This document shows, piece after piece, positions 52,980 to 64,000 of a stretch of DNA of 64,000 nt. The DNA is from Isoetes taiwanensis. Lineage: Eukaryota > Streptophyta > Lycopodiopsida > Isoetales > Isoetaceae. Under the pieces are notes generated by a model. It made no database searches and was not told where the DNA came from. It was given only the letters and a program-made list of their open reading frames with translations. A program made the position numbers and the translations under genes. Position 1 is the first letter of the stretch. The number at the start of each line of letters is the position of its first letter. Where the stretch lies: the NCBI GenBank assembly GCA_021234155.1, contig JAJEKV010000285.1, positions 312,001-376,000 on the forward strand, written 5' to 3'.

Positions 52980-53440
52980 GTACGTACGAAATCTAAAATC
53001 CTGACGTGTAAAGTTAAAAAATACGTTTTTTTTTGGAAAAAAATGTATTTTACATATTTTTTAGTCGCTGGTCGGAAAAGATTTTTTTGCGTATACGAAA
53101 CCTGAATAATCGCGTGTGCGAAAACATTTTCGCGTATGTGAAAATAGCATAACGGCAGCGCAAAACTTAAATTTCGTTTTCGCGTATGCAAAAATAGCAT
53201 AACAGCAGTGCAAAATTTAAATTTCATTTTTTGCGTACGTGTTTCCTTCAGTTTCGCGTATGCGAAACATTTTTCGCGTACGCAAAACTGAACAAACTGC
53301 GTACGCGAAACTCCCGAGGTTTCGCGTACACGGTTTCTTTAATTTCGCGTATGCGAATTTTTTTTCGCATATGCGAAACTGAACAAACCGCATACGCGAA
53401 AATAGCTATATATTTGCAACGCGGTTTTTCAGTTTTTGCA
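52980..53440. repeat. TTTCGCGTATGCGAAA palindrome cluster
   Basis: At least ten variants of (T)TTCGCGTAYGCGAAA or its halves, some with CATATG centres, occur within 450 bases, often with AACTGAACAAACYGC between them. The sequence is CpG-rich within AT-rich surroundings. A weaker version of the same motif occurs at 6,150-6,730. No coding function is apparent. Confidence 0.8.
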
Positions 53441-53449
53441 CCGCAAAGA

Positions 53450-56070
53450 AGGTATCTTCTGCGCCAAACCTTCCAACCTGTCCCTCAAAAAATTTTTTTT
53501 TTTTGTTTTTCTTAGTTTTTAGGCAAAAAATAGTTAGTTTTTTGTTGTTTTTTGTTAGCTAGGTTTAGGCAAGGTCCTCAGTTAGGCCCTCGCCTGTTGC
53601 CCCCCTGTCCAAGGGGCGTGACGATGGTGAGCGCCTTGTTCTATGGACTGAGCTTGACCTATTTTAGGAAAAAAAAAAAAAAGGAACAATAAGACCACAA
53701 ACAAAAGAAAAGAATAACAGAAAGGAAAAAAAAAAAAACTAGCAAAAAAGCACGCCAGAGGCTTTGGCTAAGCAAGATCAAGCTAAAAACTGTGAAAGGC
53801 CAAGCAAGATAGACAGCTTTTCTCATCTATAATGATCTATAGGAATGATATTGCAAAATTTAGAAACGTAAGATAGAACTACCAAATTGTGAAAGGGGTT
53901 AGGGATGCCTGATATTAGCCATGGGTGCATGGAATTGATAGGTAGTGTCAATGGATTTTGCGGAATTGAATTCATAAAGTAATGAACTGTAGTCTTGGGC
54001 AAAAAAAGTTACAATGCATAGTTTGTAGGTGTAAAAGAATTTGTAAATGTGATTGTATTTCTACTGGGCTGCCAAAGTGGGTTAATATTAGTCATGGTAC
54101 ATGCAATGGATCAAAATGATGGAATATATAGTGTGGGTTGGATGAATAGACGTAATGGATTGCATATAGAATTACATCTTACTGTTTTCTTATATTTTCC
54201 ATCACTTCCTTTTAGGACATTTATGTTCATGCTAAGATTATTTCTTATTCATATATATCAGTGTGGAAAGTTGGTTCCGATGTGCAGAACTACCTTATCG
54301 CATGAACATCATGATTCACTGAACATCGAGCATATCTAATTAAGGTATGCATAGCATAAGATATCTATAATTCCAGACATGGATTTTTAATTAGTGACGC
54401 CAAAAACATCTCTTAAATTAGTACTTGAGGTGGCAAATGGTCACCAAGTCTAATACCTTGATTTGAAATCAACTATGGAGGAAACTATGCAAGCCATAGA
54501 GGCTAATATTCTTAACTAAGAGGGAATTACCAATGCATACCATGCAACTAAACTCCAACTTGCAAATTGAATCTGACTCGATTCTTAACTGAAAGGGAAA
54601 TACCAATGCACACCATGCAACTAAACTCCAACTTGCAAATTTAATCTGATTCGATTATAATGCTGGAATACAAATAAGAAAGATGGGATGCAGTAGATGA
54701 ACGTTAATTATGAGAGATGGAAAATATGACATTGGATCCTAACTACAACATTATTACGGATAAGTATGGGTGAAAGCTTTTAATTCGTGCAACTAAACAT
54801 AAACAACATAATATAACTCACCATGAAGTGCAAAATAATTTTAATTTAAAAGTAAAATCCTACAAAAGATTACAATAACATTGCCACAATGACATAGGGA
54901 AATGCAAGAAGTGATCAAGCTTTATTACGATCATTAATAGGCACTTAAATGATGAATACAACATAAGAAATAGCAAACTATACAAATAGATAGATGGATA
55001 AATAGATAGATAGTATTTTTTACATCATGCCACATTGGCAGCGTCCATGAGGACATATGACGGACTAATTTGAAATAAAATGACAATCTTGTTCAACATC
55101 AAGTTCATGGCCATTTTTTTACATTAAGGCATGGAATAGGATGCATAAGCTTATTTCATTGTAATGGTTTTTCAAATTTTTGAGACATGGATCAAGTTGG
55201 CATTGGCTAGAGCAACAATTCAAAAATGCTAAGAACTAAAAGAAATAAATGGACTGTCATGCATCTACTAGCTTTAAAAATGTTGCATTCTAATAGTTTC
55301 TAATTTCATGTAATTAGCTGCAAGTCTGCAAACAAAAGCAACATTCCTAGTTTGTTTAAGCTAATCACGACTACTTCCCACATGGCACTCTGTAAGTCGT
55401 GGATGGGAAGCGCGAAGGATGCCATCGAGCAACATAATGAGACCATTTGATCTTGAAAAAGTACATTTTTTCCAATTTTGTTATTTTAGTAATAATGATC
55501 TACCTCAAACGCCACGTTCAATTCCACTTAAGTGTATATATTTGGAAAGTCACATTAGCCATCTAGTTTCATAGCATATAGGTTAGCTTTTTTTTTAGTA
55601 CATATCAAAACACCGCAAAATCGAAGCAAGAGCAAAGCTCTACAAAAATAACATTAACCATTATCACCATAAGAATGTCATTTAAGAAAATGAGGCATTC
55701 GGAGAGTTGGGGTTGAGCTAGCTAGAAATTAAATTTTTATCAGTTCAATAGAAACAAAATATTGGCCTAGCATTATTTCATAAGCATGTAGATAACCAAA
55801 GGATGACCTTATAAAGCTTGACATTCTAACAGCCAAATGAAGCACTTCCTACAATTGTGAATTGCATTGTTGATAAACTGAGAATATTCTAGACAAGTAT
55901 AGATCTACACTCTGCAATAAACCTATCACTCAGCCAGGTATTCTAATCCTCAAGGTCCCATTAGGCTACAATGATTTGAGTTTTGATAGAAATGTTCTAC
56001 AGTTAAGGAGTGGTTCGTAGAAGAAAGCTACAGTCCACTCTTTTACGAATTCACACTGGCCGTCATAATT
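53450..56070. other. Non-coding stretch
   Basis: No supported gene. It holds poly(T)/poly(A) runs (53,495-53,740), a near-duplicate of about 75 bases starting TAACTAAGAGGGAATTACCAATGCA / TAACTGAAAGGGAAATACCAATGCA (54,512 and 54,584), and a TAGATAGATGG microsatellite. The latter is followed by ATGCCACATTGGCAGCGTCC (54,985-55,055), which is the inverse of the island in H1 at 10,317. The rest is AT-rich with no recognisable features. Confidence 0.6.
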
Positions 56071-56201
56071 GAGGTTAACCATTCAGAACATAATTTTTAA
56101 TTCTATTCTCTATCAAGTCTAGAAGAGGTGGCAATTTCAACCTGCAAAAGCAAAAGAAATTATTACGTCCATAGTTGAAATGGAAATGCAGCACGTTAAA
56201 T

Positions 56202-59200
56202 TCAATATTTTGCACAAATTTTGGTACAATAGATGTACATAATAAATTTGATAGCCAAAGAAGGAAACGTTGACATGCAAAAAGACCCTGTAAAGGCACA
56301 GTATGGTGTTCTGCAAGGATGTAGAACAAATCCTGATTGAATTTTCAGCAGTTGGGTGATTTTGTTGGTGGCCTTAAAAGTTCCTGTTCCAGCCACATCC
56401 TCAATAACTAAAACCTACACAAATGCCACGAAATGACACTGTCACTAAATCCTAGTTAACATGCTACAAAGAAAAAATAAATATATTCAATGAGTAGTTT
56501 GGATATTTTTCTAGCCTATAATAGAATAGAATAGGTTTTTAGCGTCCTCGGAGACCAATTGGTTGCAATACCATAGCTTAGCGGCCAATCTACCTTTGCT
56601 ATTTGAAAAGCAGGGCATTTCTTAGTATGCAACTGACATATGAAGAACATGCAAGGTATCAGATATAGAAAACAAAATTATAAAGAATGGCTTTTAAGCC
56701 TTGTGTCAGACTTGTTATTCTTTTGAATAGCAGGGATTATGATAATTCTGTTTGCTCAAATAAATGCCAAAATTCTAAGATTTGACATACTGGCTTGTGA
56801 TGTGGGCTTGTAATGTGGGATTAGTTGCAAGACAGTAGTGCCAGTGGACATGGCCTGAATGAAAATAAAAGACACATTTGAAAGCATTTTTATGGATAAA
56901 GAAGACGCATTGGAAAGGGAAGACACACTTTCAAAATACAGATGAAGGGTGTAGCACCCATTCCAAGCCCTATTAGAAGTAAGATATCATACTTTTTATA
57001 GTCTTGTGCTGGCGCTCCAAATGAGCCACTCAATCAGATGAGCCACTCAATCAGCAGCTTTGGGAACCTGGCCAGTATACAAATGTGTTAGATACCATTT
57101 CAAATATCTTCTTCCTATGCCTTCTCCTTTTTTGTATCATACAATATTACTATACATGAAAGATGGCTGCTCAAATAAGAAAAGATGCCATGCAAGATCA
57201 GAGTTCCAGACAAATTAAAAGAGCATGTTATGTAACCTATCACATGTTAATAAAGGCCACAAAAGCTAAGAAATGATTTAACCTTTTGTCTAGTTTAAAA
57301 AATCTCCACAAAAAAAATCTATCTTGCTTAGCTCTTCTGGAAAGAAAAAGAAAATATAACTTATTAAATTAAACAAACAGTTCTCTATTACCTCCAATAT
57401 ATAACAAAAAATGGAAAACTTTGATGATACTCTCAACTGCATACTGAAGATATGCCTATGGATGAAATTGACATTTTTGAATGCAAACCATTAGAGAGTG
57501 ACACTTAGTGGACCAAAATTTAAAACCTAGATCTTTCTGCTCATATTATGACTCTTTGGAGGTAGCATATATTCTACGATTATGCGGGCTTATAAGTATG
57601 GTGATAGAACAGCATGCATATGGTTAGGATGGTATTAGCTTATGGTCTTTTGCTTAGGATGGCATTAGCTTTCCTTATGTCCAAGTCTAATGCACAGGGC
57701 AGTGATAAAATCATAATGAAGAAATATAGCTGTTAATTGCTCTAGCATGTAAGCTTATGTGTAAATGGGTTTGATTTGTTGGCCTTATGCAGAATGGGTT
57801 GCTTATAGGTTAGTCAACCTGGGCTCAAACGATTGTTTCAGGCCAGCTTTCTAATGTATTCGTATTACAGCAGAGGTTTCTTGCATTTTTAGCATAGTTA
57901 ACGTCAATATTTGCAAGATTCCTACCTAATATGAAAGTTAGATCTCTGGAAGTTCTTTCCAACGGTGCCCTTAGTTAGATAAACAGAGTCGTATCAAGAG
58001 ATTTATGGCCAATTTAGTATGACTGTAATTTTTTAGACAGCAGAAGGTTTTGGTATTTTTAGCATAGATAGGCTCAAAATTTGCAGAAATAGTACCTAAG
58101 ATAAAAGTTAGATATTTGGAACGGCTTTCTAACGGTGTATTACTTTTGACAATTGGAGCAGTATTAAGAAAATAAGGGCTAATTTGGTGCGACTGTAATT
58201 ATATGACAGCAAAAGGTGTTTGGTATATTTGGCTAAGTACAGTTTGTGGTTTGTTAAAATTGTAGGGGTTCTGATCTAAAAGGAATGGATTCTAACCTTG
58301 TATTATCATCTGGTTGTGGTAAGCAGGCACCATTCAGGCCATTTGGTGCCTTTCCTCTGTGATTAATTCATCCCAGTGGATTCGGATCAGGTCCTACAAC
58401 ATTGGAACGAGTGTTTAAGAAAATTACTAATGAAAAGAGCGCAGTCTGTTTTGATAGAGCACCCTGAAGATAGACGAAAACGTTCAAATAAAGGACATCA
58501 TACCTGCAGCATTTTGAATCTAAAATGACGAACTTCCAGTATGATCCTCCTTTGTAATGGCAAATGCGATTATAGCAAGCATTCGTATATCTCCAGATTT
58601 TAACTGTGAGCATATGTCAAACATGGGGAGCTTCCCATTTGCCAAAATGGAGAACTAATAAATTCATAAAGTTTAGCCATCACATGAAAAATGCAAGGAT
58701 GCAGATTGCAGGGTATGGACTAGTTTAAACTAGGCTTTATTGGCAAGGGAAAATTGCACCGTGTAACCTAGTTGGAAGCAAAAACACAAAAGCAAAAGCG
58801 ATGGAAGCAAAAGGCAGGCAGTGGAAGAAGCTGGACCAGAAGCAGTCTGGGATTCACTTAAGAAGCAAAAATCCGTATTTGCATGATTAAACCAGATCAA
58901 AAGCATAAACTAAACTCTAAAATGTTGTTCTAACAACAACAGAGCCGGATCTGTATAAGACGAAACAATTCCTGGATCTTTTGGGGGTTTAGTATGGCCA
59001 TTCTTCCATATCGAAGTCGGACAAGGGAAGTGCCGCCATGCCAGTCTGCCATACTGAAGACCCTGGTAATTAGTTTCTGGAAAAGAACCCAGGGTTGCAA
59101 AGAGCTGGCAAAGGCAAAAACTTAAGTGGCAGGATCGTGAGCTAAGGAAAAAAGCGGGAGCACATACAGATAATACAGATAATAGGAATCGAAGCTATGG

Positions 59201-59470
59201 GTCTTAACATAGAAGGGATTAAGTCAAAGCAATCTTGCAATCTAGAGGCGAAACTGGGCTTTATCTCAGAAAATAAAAAAGCGGAGCAACGACAGAATGC
59301 AAGAACCATTAACCGACAATATGCAACGAACTCTAGAAGAGAAAAAACACAGCGAAATAGCAGAGTAAATTAAGAACCTGCGGCTGTAGCAAAAGGAGAG
59401 GAGAAATCAAAGCAACGGAGGGGATTTCCCGGTGAGATAGGAGCTTGGTGACGTCCTTCGGCATCTCCGT
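56202..59470 (-). pseudogene. Possible multi-exon minus-strand gene or captured fragment
   Basis: Several minus-strand segments have exon-like borders. An ATG at 59,464 starts MPKDVTKLLSHREIPS after a pyrimidine-rich leader. A stretch near 58,500-58,610 ends CTGCAG|GTATGA. One near 56,310-56,395 reads VLVIEDVAGTGTFKATNKIT behind an acceptor-like GTGTAG. None matches a family I know, and the exons cannot be joined with confidence. It may be a decayed host gene or a Helitron-captured piece. Confidence 0.25.
57868..58236. repeat. 168-bp tandem repeat, two copies plus
   Basis: CAGCAGA(G/A)GGTTT...ATTTTTAGCATAG begins at about 57,868 and 58,036 and a third partial copy at 58,204, giving a 168-base period. 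Each unit holds AAAGTTAGAT(C/A)T...TTTCYAACGGTG and ends near TGACTGTAATT. Copies differ by about 20-25%, so this is an old duplication. Confidence 0.8.
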
Positions 59471-59635
59471 GGGAATTTTTTGGTTCTTTTCTAATTTCGC
59501 TAGCCCTAGATCTGCAAAAATGAAGATCTAACGGTGAAAGGCAATGTCACATCATTTTTTGCTGAGGTGGAAGCGCAACGTGGATAGGCTAGAATTTGAG
59601 GAAAGGCTGCAGGCTTGGTTAGGCTGGCGTGCTAA

Positions 59636-59654
59636 AAAAAAAAAAAAAAAAAAA
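59636..59654. repeat. Poly(A) run
   Basis: A run of about 18 A residues following GGCGTGCT; it may mark the 3' end of a retroposed sequence on the plus strand. Confidence 0.6.
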
Positions 59655-60327
59655 CCCTTTGGTGCCCTCCCTTGTCAAAGGACATCTGTAGTGCCAATTA
59701 GGATTTCATGTTGCCACGAGCGTAGGCAGTGTCCCTTGCCTGGTATTGCTGCAGTTATTTGCGCCATGCCGAGGGTGGATGGCATTGCCGAAGTTTAAGG
59801 CAGCTAGGGTCTTTCCTTCTTTGAGAAGTATAGCCCTCGCCTGATGCCGTTGTTGGCTTTGGCCACGCGGTGTCGAAAGGTGTGCGTTGTACTCTTATAG
59901 AAGGTTACGAGGATGTCTTACTAATTTATACCCTAGTTCCTGATGGTGTTGTTGATGAAACTCCGACACCACTATAGGGATTTGCGTATGTTTTAGTAAG
60001 TATTCGATTGGTCCTGTCTTATAGAAAAGCGCGACCTGGGTCAAGTGCAATGCATTTGAACTTGCTAGCCTTCAAGTGGGGGCATTCTGTCAGTAGTTGG
60101 GCTAGATTATAAATCGTGTTTTGGTCATTTCATGTGTTCCCCCATCCTTGCACGTAGTTATCAACCAATCAAAATTCATTTAGTAGTAGTAGGATAGGAT
60201 GTTAGGGTCCTAACGTAGCGGCTTAAAACTTAGCGTTTTGAATTGTTTTTAGCGTCTTTACTAAAATAGATAGTTTGCGGACAATCTTTACTAAGATAGA
60301 TCTTCTAGCACTGTTAGACCTTCTATT

Positions 60328-61823
60328 TTGGAGACCATGAAAAATAGGCATGTGCTGCTGATGCAAAAAAAACAGCATGCAAACATGTTACAAATGCGTT
60401 GCTTAGTGGAAGCAAATTTGTCATTTAATTTGGCAAAAATGCCTTGTTTTACTAAGATGCTTGAAGCATTCTCTCAGGTTGGAGAAAAGCATAGTGGTCT
60501 AACATATAAGCAAGCTAGAACAAGTGCTTTACGAAATGAGTATGCTGCTGTAAATTCTAAACTTGACAAGGTTCGTGCTCTTTGACCCAAGTATGGTTGT
60601 ACAATTTTAACCGATGGATGGGTAGACACGTGCAAAAGAGCATTGGTGAACATCATGGTGTCGTCTTGTTACGGCACATTATTTTTAAAATCAATTGATT
60701 GTAGCAAGGTAACCGTTGTAGCAGAAACTGGTATTTGGCTGGCTGAAAAATTATCTGAAACTATCAACGAGATTGGTAAAGAACATGTGATCCAAGTTGT
60801 TTCAGATAATGCTTCTAATTGTGTCCTCATGGGCAAAATACTTGAAGATGAGTTTTCTAACATTGTGTGGACACCATGTGCTTCGCATAGCTTGGATCTT
60901 CTACTTGAAGATATTTCTAAACTTCCATGGATTGAACCTGCTAAGAAGAGGGCAGCATTAATATCAAGGTTTTTTATGAAGAAAAGAAATGCTCGAAAGA
61001 TTTTTGGAAGCATTAGTGATCTTGTTATATTAAGGCCTAGTAGTACCAGATTTGGTGTCATGTTTATTGTGATAGAAAGGCTTGTAAAGGTATGGAATGC
61101 GCTCGAACAAACTGTTGTCTCCACTCAATGGAGAGATTGGAGTGGTAGTAAGAAAACAAATGCACAAAATGTGAAACAATATGTGCTTGATAGATCAACT
61201 TTTGAGTCATTTGGATTAGTTTTAAAAATCATGAGACATTTATATTGTGTCTTAAGACTCACCGATAAGCAAATCAGTTTTGAAGAAAAGACAATTGGAA
61301 GATGCAAATAATGACCAAAAGTAAGTATTTTAATCTTATATATTTCTGAGATCTAAATTTCTGATTTCTGATTTTCGTTGCGTATGAGTTTATGCCTTAT
61401 ATTTTTTTCAGTTTATAATTATAGCAGACAACTCTTATCTTTCTTTTATGATTTTTTAGGTACAAAGATGTTTTAAAATGCATGAAAGAAAGATGGAAAT
61501 GGTTTAGCCGCCCAATTCACTATGTGGCGTATCTCTTGCATCCACTATGGAGAGGAAGTGACTCTCATGTTGATGAGAAGGCAATGGAGGGATGGCTTAC
61601 CTACATCGGAAAAGTATATTCTCCGGATGAGTGCAACACTTTGTTCAACCAATTTGATGCATATCGCAATGGAGTTGGTTTATTCTCTCATCAACTTGCT
61701 ATGAATCATGAAGCTCAATATAAACCTGTTTCTTGGTGGGAGCATTTTGGTGGAAAAACACCGGAGCTTCAAGCTCTTGCTGTGCATATTCTATCACAAG
61801 TTAGTCCACTTTTTATTTCATAA
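60328..61823 (+). pseudogene. hAT-type transposase remnant (DUF659)
   Basis: The first frame (60,328-60,582) covers the region before DUF659 (FNLAKMPCFTKMLEAFSQVG). After one in-frame TGA (60,583) the same frame continues with ILTDGWVDTCKRALVNIMV, GTLFLKSIDCS, VIQVVSDNASNCVLMG and WTPCASHSLDLLLEDI, the signature order of plant DUF659/hAT transposases (RNase-H-like catalytic core). It runs to 61,311. A probable intron (acceptor TTTTTTAG at 61,459) leads to KERWKWFSRPIHYVAYLLHP and SWWEHFGGKTPELQALA. The C-terminal hAT dimerisation domain and the N-terminal BED finger are not present, so this is a truncated, dead copy. Confidence 0.85.
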
Positions 61824-62460
61824 TATTACTATATAATGATATAATAACATTTGTCTCATTTTATTGATTTAGGATTGTTCATCTAGACCAATGTTTCTTT
61901 ACTGCTGCTGACTTATCGAGTTGTGCTTCAAGGGTCCAGGGAACTTGACGTGGATCTTTAAGGAAATTGAGCATTTTCAGCTGCAGCCTATGCTAGTAGT
62001 TATAGGGGCATTCGGCGAGCAATTGGACCGCCCCTAGTGGGAAGGCCGTGATCTTCTGCAATATTCGAGGATGCAGCATTGAGCCCTTTCGTACATAATT
62101 GGAACAGGGACATGATCTTCTTTAGTACAATGCTGCAGGATGGATTCTAGGCCAAGTTAATGCACAGACGGATAATTGCCTCATGTGCCCCTCAATTGCT
62201 TGCATCCTACGGGGGTGAGCTTCAAATAGTTGCAGCTGCAGTTCACACATTGGTTCAATCTTTGTTCAGGTTGGAAGGTTTATATCAGGCTTTTAGACTC
62301 GGATTTTGAAATGTGGGTGATACTTCTTCCTATTTGGTGGCCATTATTTAAATTGTGCTTATCTGGTCTATTGTGGAGCCTTTAATAAGGTCATGTACCC
62401 TGTTTTATTATTTAATAAAATCTAATTATCTTGACTTAAAAAAAAAAAACCTTTATACTT
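61824..62460 (+). other. Possible retroposed 3' end with AATAAA and poly(A)
   Basis: The stretch has no long frame. It ends TTTAATAAAATCTAATTATC TTGACTT then 12 A residues (62,439-62,450), with AATAAA about 25 bases before the tail. This is what a LINE or processed retroposed transcript leaves. Its source cannot be identified. Confidence 0.35.
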
Positions 62461-63443
62461 GATCTGGAAACCAGACCAAATACTCTAACCATTCAAAAAC
62501 CTTTGCAAGGATTTTGAATAGTTCAATTAGCAGCCCAAAGACATATACAGGTACAAATATGTCCTGGCCTTGATAAGGCAACATTTAAATAATCTACATC
62601 CTCCTTTTAATTGTTATTAACAACAACATGTAATAAAGATACCATTCTATTAAAAAAACCAAACCATAAAATATGGTTTTATACTTACAGCCAGCAGTAC
62701 ATGGTAAGAGGCTTACCATTAATACAAAAATTTGAATATAAGCAACAATAATGTAGATGTCTTAAACGTATCTTCAGACCAAATCAGATCTTAAAGGGTT
62801 GCAAGAAATACTTGTCGAACACAATAACAAAGAGCAGGATAGCCTGTTACCTGCACCAACAAAACATATACAAGCATTAGAATGGTTGCAATGAATTTGA
62901 TAGCGGTGTGTCATAGGTCTGTCCTGGGTCATCCCCTTCACCTTGCTAGCATTCAAATTAAAATACAAGCAAAACGTTAGCAAACAAATCCAAGAAATTG
63001 ACAGCACAATTAGCTTCTAAATTTTCAGTGCTGCAGGCTTTATTTCAAGGATGCATAAGTTACTTTAATCCATTTAGAAGCAAATACAAATGATCTCTAA
63101 TCTTTAGCAAATAAACTGATCATGTTTACCCATCTGCAATAAAGAATTTCAGTTTATCAAGCTTATCTAGCATCTTCAAATTTATAGATCTATTCCTTAA
63201 GATCAAATTAAGGATCATGCCATGGAAACTTTTATTGGAAGTAGAGATCCATGAAGGTTCTAGATCTGTTCCTTAAAATCATGCTCATTATTAAGCTGAT
63301 AAGACTCTTTGACGATCTATGTGAGACATTAGCTATTAAAATCAACCAAAAGGGTTTAACTAGGTCCATCATGGATCTTAGAAGCATTAATGCAATTAAC
63401 CTATCCAACCCTTTTTGCAGCCAGTTGTCTCAGGATTTTTGTC
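62461..63443. other. Non-coding stretch
   Basis: AT-rich sequence with short frames only (for example 62,774-63,007 minus, 63,251-63,466 plus). CTAGATCTGTTCC / CTTAAGATCAAATTAAGGATCATG repeats near 63,190-63,290 suggest local duplication. Nothing is recognised. Confidence 0.5.
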
Positions 63444-63776
63444 TCATGTGGTATCTTCAATATTGATCAGATCTTTGGCAGCTGATTGAATCTCATCTTG
63501 TGAGCTATTGCCAATAACTCCAGTGCCAGCAATTTTGGAGATGCCATTGCCTCCAATACTTTCAGCATCAACCCCTTTAGCACCAATCTGCTTCCCAGTA
63601 TCTGCCTTATTTAATCCAGAATTTTTGCCATCATCTTCAGTATTTCCTGGCTTCTGGCATGGAGTAATAGCGGATCTTCTATACTGATAGATCTTCTTGG
63701 AGCTTCCTTCCTTGCTTTTAACCTCTGCAATTCTCTTTCTAGTGGACATATTCAGATCTCCCTTCTTCCTTGCCAT
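63444..63776 (-). CDS. Unrecognised basic N-terminal ORF
   Basis: A 110-residue minus-strand frame starts MARKKGDLNMSTRKRIAEVK, with a basic N-terminus that could be a nuclear localisation signal. A glycine/asparagine-rich, low-complexity middle follows (GKQIGAKGVDAESIGGNGIS). Such starts occur in plant LINE ORF1 proteins, but no domain is present to confirm it. Confidence 0.35.
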   Translation of the reverse strand: MARKKGDLNMSTRKRIAEVKSKEGSSKKIYQYRRSAITPCQKPGNTEDDGKNSGLNKADTGKQIGAKGVDAESIGGNGISKIAGTGVIGNSSQDEIQSAAKDLINIEDTT

Positions 63777-64000
63777 TCAGATCCAGGGGAGGCAGCCCGG
63801 CCTGTGCAAAGCAAACAAGTAGAAAATGGATGTAATTTACCTTTTCATGCAGGTTTTTATAGCCCAAATGTCCGGTGGCCTGTCCTTAGGAACGTCAGTT
63901 CCATCTGTGCTTGTAGTCCAGGGTTTTCGGCAGTGAATCTTGATCTAGTGGGCCGCCAGATAATCATCCGGTCGTCCACATCTTGTCTTGAGCTGTAACC

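Noticed and set aside
1-64000. CRISPR arrays, operons, Shine-Dalgarno sites or prokaryotic defence systems
   Set aside because: The direct repeats present lack regular unique spacers, and the introns, LTR elements and Helitrons show eukaryotic nuclear DNA. The ParB- and methyltransferase-like domains are in a spliced gene.

Overview
This window is repeat-rich nuclear DNA from a plant (a land plant or close streptophyte relative; I cannot name the species). The evidence is spliceosomal introns, a Ty3/gypsy element with a chromodomain-like tail, Helitrons with CTAG 3' ends, hAT (DUF659) transposase remnants, a DUF7869-type gene and a captured transketolase exon. I see no prokaryotic organisation. 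Most reading frames are broken. Copy-to-copy differences cluster at CAG/CTG trinucleotides, so part of the damage may be consensus error or methylation-linked mutation rather than real decay.

Layout. 1-5,836 and 38,947-44,805 are two copies of one 5.9-kb segment. It carries a spliced gene with a ParB-like domain, followed by what looks like a degenerate N4/N6 DNA-methyltransferase fold. Its introns and flanks are studded with a 22-bp GGCGCC palindrome and nested hairpins. 5,840-9,550 is mostly non-coding and holds a reverse-oriented LTR (8,474-9,550). 9,552-19,139 is a cluster of three Helitrons: one with a 2-kb polypyrimidine/polypurine body, and one containing a nested third that carries a transketolase exon. 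19,140-21,417 and 34,863-37,800 are the two halves of a minus-strand DUF7869-type gene region.

21,423-34,857 is a complete 13.4-kb Ty3/gypsy retrotransposon with LTRs of about 1.7 kb and a perfect ATAAT target duplication, inserted into the DUF7869 gene. Upstream of gag it has two extra cassettes. Each has two copies of a conserved stem-loop, a TATAAATA box and an extra ORF. The first ORF ends in an unmistakable histone H3 fold with CENH3-like features in its first helix. This is the most unusual item in the window.

44,692-51,062 is a run of three plus-strand Helitrons, two with 1.4-1.7 kb of purine-only sequence. 51,170-52,640 has a possible DUF4283/LINE ORF1-like remnant. 52,980-53,440 is a cluster of TTTCGCGTATGCGAAA-like palindromes. 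53,500-60,300 is largely non-coding with possible minus-strand exons. 60,328-61,823 is a broken hAT-type DUF659 transposase. The remainder has a poly(A)-tailed 3' end and one unrecognised minus-strand ORF.
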